Of a stretch of DNA of 64,000 nucleotides, positions 1-11,069 are shown piece after piece. The stretch's first letter is position 1. Each line of letters begins with the position of its first letter. The translations under genes were made by a program, and so were the position numbers. Source of the stretch: Monodelphis domestica (lineage: Eukaryota; Chordata; Mammalia; Didelphimorphia; Didelphidae); assembly GCF_027887165.1 (NCBI RefSeq), contig NC_077233.1, positions 177,735,506-177,799,505 on the forward strand. Reading direction: 5' to 3'. The notes under the pieces are model-generated. The model was not told the origin of the DNA, made no database searches, and saw nothing but the letters and a program-made list of their open reading frames with translations.

Positions 1-103
1 TCCTCATAAGCAAAAGAGGTCACATTTCTCTTCGGTGAAACAGTATTTCTAGACTTTATGAAGAGTGGTTTTTGAGGCATTTGTGTGGTTGTATACAGCT
101 ATG

Positions 104-126
104 AACACACACACACACACACACAC
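104..126. repeat. (CA)n microsatellite
   Basis: A perfect AC dinucleotide run of about 11 units, visible directly. It lies in otherwise repeat-poor DNA. Confidence 0.95.
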
Positions 127-829
127 ATTCAAGGCAGTGGCTAATTCCTGAAGTATCCTGCACTTTGAATTGCATGAAGGCTCCTTCCTTGGGTGACTCC
201 CTAAAGCCCTTCAATGGATGAGGATCAGGCAATTATTTTAGTACCCTGAGTTTTCCACTTGTTTGAAAGATACTGATGTGAGGTTGCAATTTAGCACCCC
301 TCTGCATAGCCACCATTTAGCAGACATACACAGACATGCACACACACAAACACAAACTTACACACACAGGAAAACAAAAGCAAATCTTAGCTTGCCGACT
401 TAATGGGAAACATGAACCATCTGTGAATGTTACTAGCAGCTCATTTGCTTCATTGGCAAATATTAAACTGTGTTGTAAAGATCCAGTGAAATTATGGAAA
501 TGGGTTTTAACATTAAAATCGAAGTGCAATTAGAACATTTCACTGCATAATTGTTTGGCAGAAGCCTATAGTAAGCAGAAGATTTCCAGCTCCCTGATTT
601 ATTGGTCACAGGTTGTTTCTTTAGGGATACATTTGGGGGGATGCCCTGGTGATGCTATTGGTGTAGTCATGCAGGGATGATTCTCCACCTATTTTTAATC
701 TTTTTTTTTTCCACAGGCAGCTCTTATTCTTGAGCTGTTAAACTAGCTTTGCCTAAGCCAATAGCAGCTTTGTGGAGTTTAATGCAGTGAGGAAAACCCA
801 GGGAAAGAAAGCCCGTCTGCTCTGCTTTT

Positions 830-1010
830 CTATGTCTTTGTATGAAAGGTGTAGCATATTTGTTTTTAATTAGCGCTTAGACAGACATCAGAGAAAATGG
901 TTAATCACTGACATGGCCCAGAGTGCTTTGAAAGTAAACACCATATTGCAACAGACATGCAATTAATTACACAACACACCAATTAAACATGTTCAGAATA
1001 CAAAGGGGGG
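830..1010. promoter_or_regulatory. Possible conserved non-coding element with clustered homeodomain motifs
   Basis: Within about 150 bp lie TTTTTAATTAGC (about 868), GCAATTAATTACA (about 959) and CCAATTAAAC (about 980), all typical of homeodomain binding sites, in DNA with no detectable repeat. Such clusters are common in developmental enhancers of gene deserts. This is inference from motif density only; conservation could not be tested here. Confidence 0.25.
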
Positions 1011-1721
1011 AAGAGATAATGTATCTGATGCCAAAATACTACCCCCCCCATTTTTTTTCTAAAAGGTAATATATAACTTAACTATTGAGCTTGACCACAA
1101 TGGTTTTAAATATTAGATCTAGTACTTCTGTAGATCACGGTTTAGGTGACAAGTCATAAAACCTGCCTTCCTTTTTAAATATTGGGAATTTCTTTTTTGG
1201 CTCTAATAAAGTAAACGGATGTGTAAAGGGACTAGAGATTCTCTCTGTGGCTCTTTCGCTGACTCCTGAGCTCTCTCTTTTTCTATCTCCTATTTCTCTC
1301 TCCTTCTCCTTTTAAAAGCATTCTAGTTGGCAACAGATAAGTATGCCAAGTATGCCAATATCCAATGGCTGACCTTGAATTCCAGGGAAAGTTCTAGGTC
1401 AGACTTGCTATAAATTGAGTCTTATTTTAAATGCAATGCAATTCAATACTTAAATGCATCTTGCCCAGGAGAATCTTTGGGTAAAGTAAATACTTGTAAA
1501 AAATGTGAATAATTAGGTCCAACATCTAGGTTTCCATTTTCCTAGGCCACTTCTCTTTAAATGGGATTTATCTGAGCTAATATGTAAATCATTTGAAGAG
1601 TTCCTAACCTAAGGACAATTTGAATAAAAGCCTTTCCCTTTTTACATTCAAAGCTCAACTACTGCTTAGTCTGTATGTCTTTGCTCATTCCCAAGCAGGG
1701 AAACAAAATCTGAGCTGGGAT

Positions 1722-1862
1722 GAACCTGGAAGGCCATCTAGTGCTATCTCCAACTGAACTGCAACAGTACCTTTCTATATGATTATCTAACCTTTCTTTA
1801 ACTACCCCCAGTCATGGGGAGCGCACCACTCCCAGCAGCAGCCTCTTCTCCTTTGATATAGC
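1722..1862 (-). mobile_element. CR1/L3 LINE 3'-end fragment
   Basis: On the - strand the sequence resembles the end of CR1/L3-clade LINEs. The + strand reads CAGTCATGGGGAGCGCACCA, matching the well-conserved 'ccagtgatggggagcccacca' block near the 3' terminus, followed by the characteristic 'ggccatctagt' block on the outer side. It is a short, diverged piece. Confidence 0.55.
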
Positions 1863-1884
1863 GCTAAGTGTTTGGATTTATTCT

Positions 1885-2030
1885 CATTATATTCTTCTTA
1901 TACTTATATCTGTTGTTGTTCCCGTGACCCATTAGAATGTAAGCTTCTTGCAAGTATGTTTTGTTTCGCCTAGTTTAATGTGTCCCCAGCACCTAGTGGA
2001 GTGCTTAGCATGTTTAAGAAGTGTTTGTGG
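1885..2030 (+). mobile_element. L2-type LINE 3' tail
   Basis: The order 'ccattagaatgtaagcttctt ... ccccagcacctag ... gcttagcatgtttaagaagtg' follows the conserved L2 3' end ('attagaatgtaagctccttgag ... cccagtgcctagcacag'). Old and diverged; the boundary is approximate. Confidence 0.6.
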
Positions 2031-2394
2031 GTTATAAAGTTATCTTTTTTCTTATTATTGACTCAAAAATGCTTCTTTGCAACATTCATCCAATCCTGTT
2101 AGTTATGCCCTCTAAGACCAAGCTGGAAAAATGGAATCTTTCTATATTAGAATTCACCAAACACTTGGAAACAATGGCTGCATTCCATGCTCCCCCCCAA
2201 AAAAAATCAATTATTCCTTCAATTGATCTTCATCCAACCTCCCCAAGCAGGCTCTTTCTTTCCAAATGATTAAGGTTTCCTACCTGTCAACAATAAGTTC
2301 TATCAGAAGGCATAGGGATAATGGATTTGAATCCATTAGATATAGATATCTAGTCATTAGATAATCTCAATGTCCATTCCAGTAACATTCTAAT
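2031..2394. other. Unclassified intergenic sequence
   Basis: I see no recognisable gene or mobile element. The short open frames here look like chance. Confidence 0.4.
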
Positions 2395-2600
2395 GCAATG
2401 GTTCTTAATTTCAGATAGATGACCTTGCTTTAAAAAAAATTCTGATAAGAATATCTCAAGATAATTGATTTCTTTTGCAAAACTTTATATTTCATTTTAA
2501 TTGTTTTAAAGACATTGTTCTAAGAAGTGATCCATGGTCTTCATCAAATTGTCAATAGAGTACATGACACTAAAAAGGTTAAGAATCCCAACTAATGGTT
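2395..2600. mobile_element. Short non-autonomous DNA transposon (MITE-like) remnant
   Basis: The ends form an imperfect terminal inverted repeat: 'atggttcttaattt' on the left and 'aaaggttaagaatccc' on the right. The interior ('gacattgttctaagaagtgatccatgg') resembles two other elements in this window at 15276-15525 and 40537-41180, which share the same termini. The best-preserved copy has an 8-bp-type target duplication, so a hAT origin is likely; superfamily assignment is inference. Confidence 0.55.
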
Positions 2601-2639
2601 TCTTCTTAGACTCACTTCACCCTAAATCTGCCATATCTA

Positions 2640-3560
2640 AATGATTCTGATTTTGCTTTCTTGGTCCAGTGTTAGCCCGTATTTCACAATCACATCCTAG
2701 AGAACTATTTTTCATTCTGCAGACTCTACAAGTTGACTCTGACCTAATCATTTCAGCTTTATTTCACACTACCCTCCTTCGCAGACCAAGGCAAACTCTT
2801 CCATTCCCTGAAAAGGAGGGAATTATATCCTCTGAGGAACAGGAAGCAGCTGCTTGTCCTCCAAGGGATAATGAAGTAGGTTCACAGGTGCTGTCAGGTA
2901 AGAAATCATTCAGTAAGAGTCTGAGAAAGAAGAAAAGAATAGCACTACTTGGTGTCAGGGTGACTGAAGCAATTATTTGTCAACCTAGTAACAACAGTAG
3001 AGAGATCTGTTGTCTTCCTGGGGCATGTCTTCAAGAAATAATAGAGAACCTCCCTATATTTGTCAAAACAGATGACTACAACCCACTTCTAATGATACAT
3101 ATGGGGGAAAATCACACTAACAGGACAAACTTACAAAAATTATGAAACCTTAAGCAAGAAACTGAAGACCAAAGAGGGATAGAGAAATTTCATCCTTCTG
3201 CCTATTAAGGGCAAGTAATGTAAAAGATAAAGATTATTTGGAAAAGAAATAACTGTTCAATATGCAAGAATGGGATTTGTATATCTGGACTACAGCTTAA
3301 AATATGAGAATGAAAGGCTCATGGCCAGGGATGGAGTATACCTAACAAAGATTGGGAAAAAAATGTATTTGTCTGTTATCTTGCCAGTTTAATCGAAAGA
3401 ATGTTTAAAAAGGATGGAGAAAGGAGAAAGCAGTCTCTTTATATCCAACAACACAGACACCATTGACAGTGGCTATAATGTAGGAAGAATATCAATACCA
3501 ATTGTGAAACCTAGTAGTTCACGAAAGACAACCATCTAAGAAAGGAACCAGTATTTAAAC
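2640..3560 (+). pseudogene. CR1/L3 LINE ORF1 remnant: SGNH/GDSL-esterase-type domain
   Basis: A long open stretch (2669-3145, about 158 residues) ends in a pattern I recognise from CR1/L3-clade ORF1 proteins: SREICCLPGA followed by PLLMIHMGENHTNR, the degenerate form of CCLPGA...PLLLxHVGTND. These belong to an SGNH-hydrolase-like esterase domain. The block that normally carries the nucleophile serine (GDSLLRG) is degenerate, reading LLGVRVTEA, so catalysis would be lost. After the stop at 3143 the similarity continues in other frames (RDGVYLTKIGKK near 3330, matching the usual 'DGIHLSKRGK'). It is a decayed retrotransposon gene, not a host gene. It is collinear with CR1/L3 pieces downstream. 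A decayed ORF1 of another esterase-bearing LINE is possible. Confidence 0.65.
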
Positions 3561-3572
3561 TCATGATATCAC

Positions 3573-3578
3573 TGTGTG

Positions 3579-3636
<58 letters not shown>

Positions 3637-3638
3637 TA
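3573..3638. repeat. (TG)n(TA)n microsatellite
   Basis: A short TG run passes into a roughly 50-bp TA run. It sits between the ORF1-like and endonuclease-like parts of the CR1/L3 remnant. Confidence 0.95.
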
Positions 3639-3639
3639 A

Positions 3640-4215
3640 TCCCTTAACAGTTAGGCAAGAAGCAAGAACATATAAAGAAATAATATTTATCCCAATAGGC
3701 AAATTTGATGTCACAGGTGCCACAGAGACTGTGAATACCTATTATAAAAAAAATCAGTAAGAAAAAATGGAAATAGATGACAAGTTTGGAAATAAGATCA
3801 CAAAATTGGCTGAAGAGCATGCTATAGAATTGATAGCAGATTTCAGTTATCCTGATAGCTTCTAAACTCTTTCTGCTTAAATCGGAAAAGCTAATAATTT
3901 CTTGATGTGTCTTAATGTTAATTTTCCTCTCTAAATGTGGAGGAACTATCAAGGGGAAATTCTATTCTAGGCTGAATTCTCACTAACAAGGAGGAAATGG
4001 TTTCTAGGGTGGAAATGATGGGAACCTTGGGGGTAAGGAGGTTGACAGGTACTCTTAGAGTTGGGGAAAACATCTTTCAGAAGAAGGATAGATAGGATCC
4101 TATGATCTAAAATTCTATAAGAATTCAGTCCAAAAGGAATGAAATATTCTCAAGAAGTAAATGCTAAGACACAAAGATAACAATTCAAGCAAAGAGGAAA
4201 AATAAGGGTTGTCTG
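3640..4215 (+). pseudogene. CR1/L3 LINE ORF2 remnant: endonuclease domain
   Basis: Translated in pieces, this stretch keeps landmarks of the CR1/L3 APE-type endonuclease. FDVTGATET near 3700 corresponds to 'YDVIGITETWW'; ADFSYPD near 3838 corresponds to 'GDFNYPD'; and GNSIL...LTNKEE...MGTLGG between 3955 and 4040 corresponds to 'GNSILDLILTNKEELV...VMGTLGGSDH'. Multiple stops and frameshifts separate them and the catalytic SDH is gone. Most of the RT domain that should follow is absent. It continues the ORF1 remnant upstream in the same orientation. Confidence 0.65.
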
Positions 4216-4244
4216 AAGAGACTGATGTGAATGCACAGGGAACT

Positions 4245-4685
4245 CACCAACCAACTTGGACTCTTTTTCTTTTTTTTTCTTTTATTTTTGTAGCTTAATA
4301 ACTTTATTAAATAAAAGTAGCTGTAGGACTAAAGTGAGGGAAAGATAGGAGAGAAGTAGAGAAATACTTAGCTTTTTAATCTATTGGCCACTATGTTGGG
4401 CCTGTGTTTAAACTCCAACAAGGGTTCCTTCAGCTCTCCACTCTCCAACCAGAAGACCCCAACAGGCACCTGATCTGACCTTATAAACCTTTTTCTCCAC
4501 CCACTAAATGACACATTGAACTCTTTTTCTAACACATATACAGAAAATTGAAGCAAGGGCAGGACAAATACCAAAATATAGCATGACCCTAAAAGAATAT
4601 TGCTAGTTAAGTGACCACTCAAATTGTGCATTATGTGCATATCAAATATATTTTATGCCACACTGCTATTCTGAATAGCTTCAGT
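4245..4685 (-). mobile_element. Possible LTR or other insertion within the CR1/L3 remnant (unassigned)
   Basis: This block separates the endonuclease part from the C-terminal part of the CR1/L3 remnant. On the - strand it carries AATAAA-like signals at its end and an A/T-rich border reminiscent of the LTR 3' parts elsewhere in the window. I cannot define termini or a target duplication, so the class is uncertain. Confidence 0.3.
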
Positions 4686-4699
4686 ATTTTAGGATAGAG

Positions 4700-5055
4700 T
4701 CAGGACACCAAAAGATATTTACTGGCCAAGACACTGGGTGGTAACTAATAAGACAAAATACAATATAGATAAACATAAAGTCTTACATTTGGGTTCAAAC
4801 AATTAACTTCATAAGATTCAAGAGGGAGAGTCATGATTATACTACAGCTTGTCTGAAAATTATCTAAGGGGTTTTAGCAGAGTAGAAACTCAACATGAGT
4901 CAACATTTTGATATAGTGACCCAAGTACTAATCCAAACTTGGTCTGCATTGAGAAAGACCAAGCTTCCAAGAAGAGATATGATAGTTTCTTTATGTCCTA
5001 CCCTGGTCAGAACACATCTGTTATTGCATTTGATTGTGTTTAAGAACATTGAGAA
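4700..5055 (+). pseudogene. CR1/L3 LINE ORF2 C-terminal remnant (left part)
   Basis: Nucleotide landmarks match the C-terminal ORF2 region of CR1/L3: 'ctgcattgagaaagacc', 'ctaccctggtcagaacacatctg' and 'tttaagaacattgagaa', equal to the usual 'gctgcattaatagagg ... gccctggtcagaccacatctgg ... aagaaggacattgac'. The match stops at 5055, where an L1 has inserted, and resumes at 6023 after a 14-bp direct repeat. Orientation and order agree with the pieces at 2640-4215 and 11369-11752. Confidence 0.65.
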
Positions 5056-6022
5056 AGCCATTCTTCAATTGATAAATGGGCAAGGGACATGAATAGGCAG
5101 TTCTCAGCCAAAGAAATCAAAACTATTAATAAGTACATGAAAGAGTGTTCTAAATCTCTTATGATCAGAGAGATGCAAATCAGAGCAACTCTGAGGTACT
5201 ACCTTACACCTAACAGATTGGCCTATATGACAACAATCGAAAGCAATTAATGTTGGAAGGAATGTGGCAAAATTGGGCCACTAATACACTACTGGTGGAG
5301 TTGTGAATTAGTCCAACCATTCTGGAGGGTAATTTGGAACTATGCCCAAAGGGCACTAAAAGACATTCATAGCACTGCTGGGTTTGTACCCCAAAGAGAT
5401 AATAAGGAAAAAGACCTGTACAAGAATATTCATAGCTGCGCTCCTTGCGGTGGCAAAAAAAAAATGGAAAATGAGGGGATGCCCTTCAATTGGAGAATGG
5501 CTGAACAAATTGTGGTATATGTTGGTGATGGAATACTATTGTGCTCAAAGGAATAATAAACTAGAGGAATTCCATGGGAACTGGAATGATCTCCATGACC
5601 TGATGCAGAGAGAGAGGAGCAGAACCAGGAGAACAATGTATGCAGAGACTGATACACTGTGGTACAATGGAATGTAATGGACTTCTCTATTAGTGGCAAT
5701 GCATTGATCCTGAACAACTTGGAGGGAGAAAGAACACTATACACATTCAGAGGAAAAACTGTGGGAGCAGAAACACCGAAGAAAAACAACTGCTTGATTA
5801 CATGGGTCGAGGGGATATGATTGGGGCTGTAGGCTCTAAATGAACATCCTAAGGCAAACATCAACAGCATGGAAATAAATAAGTTCTAATCAAGGACACA
5901 TGCAAAACCCAGTGGAATTGTACACAGACTACAGGAAGGGGTGGGAGAGGGGAGGGAGGGAAAGAATATGATTCTGGTAACCAAGGAATAATGTTCTAAA
6001 TTGACTAAATAAAATTTTTAAA
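5056..6022 (+). mobile_element. 5'-truncated L1 (ORF2 C-terminus and 3'UTR) with target-site duplication
   Basis: About 970 bp of L1, sense on the + strand. Segments encode the marsupial-type ORF2 C-terminus, for example the block around 5384-5677 with GCPSIGEWLNKLWYMLVMEY and RTRRTMYAETDTLWYNGM, close to the same region of the full-length L1 at 53-59 kb. It ends with AATAAA and an A-rich tail. It is flanked by a perfect 14-bp direct repeat, aagaacattgagaa, at 5042-5055 and 6023-6036, showing L1-type insertion into the CR1/L3 remnant. Confidence 0.85.
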
Positions 6023-6095
6023 AAGAACATTGAGAAGCTGGAGAATATCTAGAGTGGGATGATCAGGATATTTGTAGACTTTAGGTCCCTCAATT
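6023..6095 (+). pseudogene. CR1/L3 LINE ORF2 C-terminal remnant (right part)
   Basis: Resumes the CR1/L3 sequence after the L1: 'gagaagctggagaatatctagagtgggatgatcaggat' parallels the usual 'gacaagctggagcgtgtccagaggagggcaaccaggat'. It breaks off near 6085-6095 where a different dispersed repeat starts; the continuation is at 11369. Confidence 0.6.
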
Positions 6096-7662
6096 AGTCG
6101 TGAACAAACATTTATGAATCACCTATTATGTATCATGCACTGGGAATACAAAGAAAGTAACAAAGAGTTCTTCCTTTTTATTCATTCAATAAATATTTAT
6201 TAAGCAATTACCTTGTGTCAAGCTTTGTGCTAAGTGATGGGGTTTCAAAAAGAGATAAAAGATATCCCCTACCCTAAAGAAGCTTTTAGTCTAATGAGGG
6301 AGAAAGCAGGCTGATGAGATACATACAAGATTCAGGGAATTTGAAGAATTCCAAGATGCCAAGATGAGAAAGGAGAGAATTACATGGCACAGGCATAACC
6401 AGTACAATAGGACAGAGATGAAAAATGGAATGTCTTGTACAAGGAACAACGAGGAGATCAATTATGGTTGGATTTGTAGATGTCATGGAAAGTAATGAAG
6501 GAGAAAAGTGCTAGACAGGCAGTAAAGGTTGTAAAGAGCTTTAAATGTATAGCAAGGACTAGAGGTAATAGGGAGCCCCTAGAGTTGATTGAATTGGATG
6601 AGTGAGGTCAAAATAGGTCAAAATTATGACTTAGGAAAATCCTTTTTGGCAGCTGAGTGGAAGATAGAAGGAAGATGAAATGTAAGTCAGGGAGAGGAAT
6701 TAGAAGGCTACTGTAATAGACTAGGTACAAGCTGACAGGGGCCTGAACTAGGCTGATGGTAATGTGACTAGATAAAATATATATTTGAGAGATATTGGGA
6801 AGGTAGAAATGACACAGTTACACAAGTGATTGTATGAAGTGAATGAAAGTGAGGAGTTGAAGATAAAGCTGAGGTTATGAATCCAGATGACTAGAAAGCT
6901 TGTGCCCTTCAATGGCAAAGGTGAGGTTCAGAAGAGAAGGTTTTAGGGCAAAGATTAGTTCTATTTTAGAAATATTAAGTTTGAGATGCCTATAAGGCAC
7001 CTAATTTGAAATAATCAATATGCAATTTGTTTTGAAGGATGGAGCTAGGAGAAAGATTAGGGCTGGATATGTGCATATACATATACATAAAGACACACAT
7101 AGAAATATAGATGTCTGCCCATTTTTATCAATATCTATCTATCTACCTAGGAATCATCAGCATAAAAATGATCATTGAACCCACAGAACACAAATTAATG
7201 GTTTAGAAATTAAAGAAAGGAAGGCTAAGAACACAGCCTTAGAGAATACATACAGTTAAATGGAGTGACATAGATAAAGATCATCAAAGAACTCTGAGAA
7301 GGAGAGGTCACATAGGTAAGAAGAGAACCTAGAAAAAGTATTTGAGAGGATATAGTAATCAACAGTGTCAACTGCTACAGAGGATTCAATAAGAACAATC
7401 ACTGAGAAAAGGCCATTAGAATTAGCAATTGAGAAATTTTGGGTCATTTTTGGAAAGAGCAGTTTCTGTTAAATGATGAGGTAAAACATCTGGCTTTAAA
7501 AGGTTTTGAAGAGAAGAAGAGATAAATTTGGGATATTGAATTATCACTTTTTCAAGTTTAACTGAGAAGGGGAGTATAAACATAGAATAATGGATATTGG
7601 GAATGGTAGGATCAAGTAAGGGTTATTTTGTTTTTTAAGAATAGGAGGAGCCTGGTATGTTG
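6096..7662 (+). repeat. Long dispersed repeat ('family D'), most complete copy
   Basis: Begins with the phrase 'tttattaagcaattacc...gctttgtgctaagtgatggggtttca' and continues through 'gaggttcagaag...aagtttgagatgcctataaggcacc', 'gaatcatcagcat' and 'ctgagaaaaggccattagaattagcaattgagaaa'. I know near-identical phrasing from a common mammalian dispersed repeat but cannot name the family safely. Related pieces occur at 13025-13740, 20150-20470, 40755-41080 and 51150-51245. No coding capacity is evident. Confidence 0.55.
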
Positions 7663-7666
7663 GTAG

Positions 7667-7961
7667 TGTGAAGTTAAAATTAAATCTCAATAATAATATT
7701 ATATTTTAAGAGATTTATTAGTGATCATTAGAAATCAAAGAATAAAATAGATACAAAATAAAGACCATGTGCCCATGGCTGGTCAGTCATTTTTAAGTTA
7801 ACCACACTCACCACCATCAATGCTGATTCTACATCCTAGAAAGGGAGCCTCCAAATTGATGCCCTTTATCCTCTGTCTACAGGAAGTATGTAATGACAGG
7901 GAGTCAGTGGGCTCTTGGGATATGTAATTCTTTTTTAGGGTAACAGATTTTCAATCATACA
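7667..7961 (-). repeat. 3' LTR of the provirus
   Basis: 295 bp, same length as its partner at 11070-11364. Starts next to the polypurine tract (plus-strand tctccccct at 7962-7970). Confidence 0.8.
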
Positions 7962-9899
7962 TCTCCCCCTGAGACCTGCAGAAGACTAGTCTCTCCAGTG
8001 GGTCTTGTAAACATACCAACTTTGAAATTGCAATAATTTGAGGATAAGAGGAAAAGAGAACAAAACCAATAATTGCTAGGCACATTGACAAAAAGCCAGT
8101 TAGGGGGAAGTCCCCTTTTGGAATAAGAGTATACATTCAAATTAAATGTTCTATCAACTTTGAGTTCAATCAACCACACCCAAAGTTCATTTTAGATCTT
8201 CTAGATGTAGCTTGTGGTCTGTGGGGACATCTTCATGTGCCTTCTAAGAAGAGCTCATTTTCTGGATTTGGAGAGGTATCATGTTTCTTAACCTAAAATT
8301 ACTCTCAAAAAGAATTTAAAATTTGCAATTTAAAATAATAATAATACATTCCCCCCAGAAAAGGGTGTTGAAAAACACAGGGATCACTTAGTAATGCATG
8401 GCTGAGCTATGAGGCATATGAATCAATTGGCAATAAAAATAAAAAATATTTTTAAAAATCCAAATAAAAAAATAAGTTCTAGATGAAATATAGACTATCA
8501 AAGTCTTATGTGTAAAGTTCTAAGTAAAGGAAAAATAAATCCATAACAGGTCCTTGAGTCAGGGCCCAATTAAAATGATTTAAGCAATTATGCATTTATG
8601 CAATCAGTAGCCAGGACTATAGAAAGTTTGCCACATCATAAAAGACAGAAAAGGGACTAGATTATAGGAGCTAGGTAGGAGCCAAATTTGAGATACTTGG
8701 TAGAATGGGGGAACAAGGAAGACCTACCTTTAACACATGTTAAACAGCACAACCTCAAGTTCAAGTTCAAGTCCTCTTGTCTTGGCTCAAAATTTTCATG
8801 AATCCCATTGGGATTGGTTGGTCTCTTTGACCTTGTGCTCAATAGGCACTATGCAGTTTAGCTTTGTGCTTCTTTGGCACTGTGCAATGGCTCTTTTTGT
8901 ATTCTCTTGTCCTGGAATCAGACAGAATCATTAAGCAAAGTCCAATAATTCTTTTTTAAACAATCAGTGGCATCATTTTTATAGTCTCAAGCTTTTGGGG
9001 CATGCATTGACATTATAGCAAATATATTTTAAACTTATATTACTGCAAAATCAAAAAAGTTAAAGAAAATTTTCTCAATGCTGGTGATGTGCTTCAAATA
9101 CAAAAACAGAGAGAGAAAAATAAAGCTGAAATAGTATATTCGACATGCAAGCAAAAACAATAATAAAAGTTTTAAAAACCAAAAATATATAGCTTACAAT
9201 CATTGACACTCTGTCAGCTAATGAAATTTAGAATACATAGGTTTCTCACCAAAAATGAGATCAATTTCTTCTTCAAAGCTGACTATGATCCACTGTGAGT
9301 ACAAGCAAATGATTTTCACAAAATAAGTTTTTTATGAAGAACAATAGGACAACATGTCATTCACATTCAAAAAGTATCAAAATCCCCAAAATTATAATAG
9401 CCCATTTAATGACAATAGCAAACAAAACCACTATCATATTTCATACAAGTTGCTGTATAACAAAAAAAAAAAAACCACAACCCTATGAACTGATGGATAT
9501 TTGTCACAATTTTTACAGACATAGCAAATCTTTCAACCTTGGCAAGTATATTTTTAAACAAAGAAAAACTTATTTGAGTGTAGAACATCACCAAGAAATC
9601 TAGATTGTTCTGGTGGAAGTAAATTAAACTGAAGAATTTTGCAGGAGCTCTTTTTTGGCTTCCTGCTTTATAGAAATGCCTTGGTAGGAACATTTCTTTG
9701 TTTCTCTATCTTTAATACAACATTCTTTAAAATATAAATATTAAAAAAAACTCATCCATTCAGAAACCACTTGTTAATTAAAATTATTTCTGAAGACCCC
9801 TTAACATTACATTTAATTTCTTAACTTATTAAATTCTCTAAAGGTTGTTAGCCAGGTTGAGTTTATCCATCATCTATGTGACAATTAACAAATGCAAAT

Positions 9900-9911
9900 T
9901 GGGGGGGGGGG
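9900..9911. repeat. G12 homopolymer
   Basis: A short G run inside the provirus interior, seen directly. Confidence 0.9.
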
Positions 9912-11069
9912 AAGCCTGTTTATGGGCTTTTATAATATTTTACAATATTCTTTTCAGTAGTCATAAGGGAAAGGTAACAGAATATATCTAATAGTTAAAA
10001 CACAGTAGATTAAAATGATTCAGTGTAATAGAAAAGTATCAAATACATTTAATATGTGAACTTAAAACAACAAAATTAAATCTTAAACCAAACAATCAGC
10101 AAAATACAATAAGATACAGACTTTCATTTAAAAAAATGGAGTCTGAAAAGGCTTAAAATTTCACTAAAGTTCCTTTTTCTAAAATTCAGATCCCCATTGT
10201 CAGCACTATGGAATCTCCCATAGTGAGGGAGAACATGGGTTTTAGGAATCTCAAACTGGGCAGGTCCAAATGGCAAAGGGTTTTAGGGCGATGAATTTCT
10301 CCCCTGAATCTCAGGCAAAATAAATGAAAGGATCAGTGGTAGAAAGAAAAAAAAAAACGTCCTAAAGCTGGTAGCTGTTTGAAATAGGTAATGCAGTACT
10401 CTTTCATAGAATACACTACAATTATAATCAATTTACTGAGTCTCTTCCTTCTCCCAGTTCCCCCTGAGGCAAAATGCTAGTTTTCCCAGAGGGAGTTAGG
10501 AGGCTAATCATTGCCTAAGGAAAAAGGCACCCAGGTTTGTTTTTCTTTTAACCATCTGCCCTGAGGAGTGACTCCAAGAACTCCTAGCTTCTTGGTGGCA
10601 GCAATCAGCCCATCAGAGGCAACAACAGTGATCAGGGTCAGGGTGGAGGCTGACTTAGGATCAGAGCTGGAGAGCAGGAGGAGGATTTCTGGAGGCTGGG
10701 GACTGGGGGGTTGGTGAGTGATCTGGGTCCAGAAATCAGGAGGAAGCAGTATCAGCAATGCCAGAGTCAGCAGCGAGAAGGAGCAAAGGAGGAATGAGGA
10801 ATGAAGAACTCAAGCAGTTGGAGGAGAGAAGTGGTTTATTTCTTCTTCGCCAAGAGTTCTCCCAATAAAAATAGCCCAGCCAGTAGGGAGAGCAAGCAAT
10901 TGGGCAAAAAGTAGTAAAAGAAAAATGCAGCAACTCCAAAGAGAGTTGGAGTTTGTGAGGGTGGGTGAGGTGGGCAAAAAGCCATGGCAGGGGAAATGTG
11001 GCTTAAAAAAATTATCTAGTCTATCTTAAAAATTTGAGAGGTTCTTCTCCGACTAGTAGTTGCCATCAA

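Larger units (their letters stand above)
1..1720. other. Repeat-poor single-copy-looking DNA
   Basis: I recognise no mobile element here apart from a (CA)n run at 104-126. No open frame is long or patterned enough to be an exon. The stretch 830-1010 is unusual in carrying several homeodomain-type TAAT/ATTA motifs close together and is listed separately as a possible regulatory element. The only other structure is a pyrimidine-rich piece at 1235-1315. Confidence 0.5.

Noticed and set aside
2669..3145. 158-codon open frame as a host protein gene
   Set aside because: Its C-terminal half matches the esterase-type ORF1 of CR1/L3 LINEs and the neighbouring DNA continues the same LINE.
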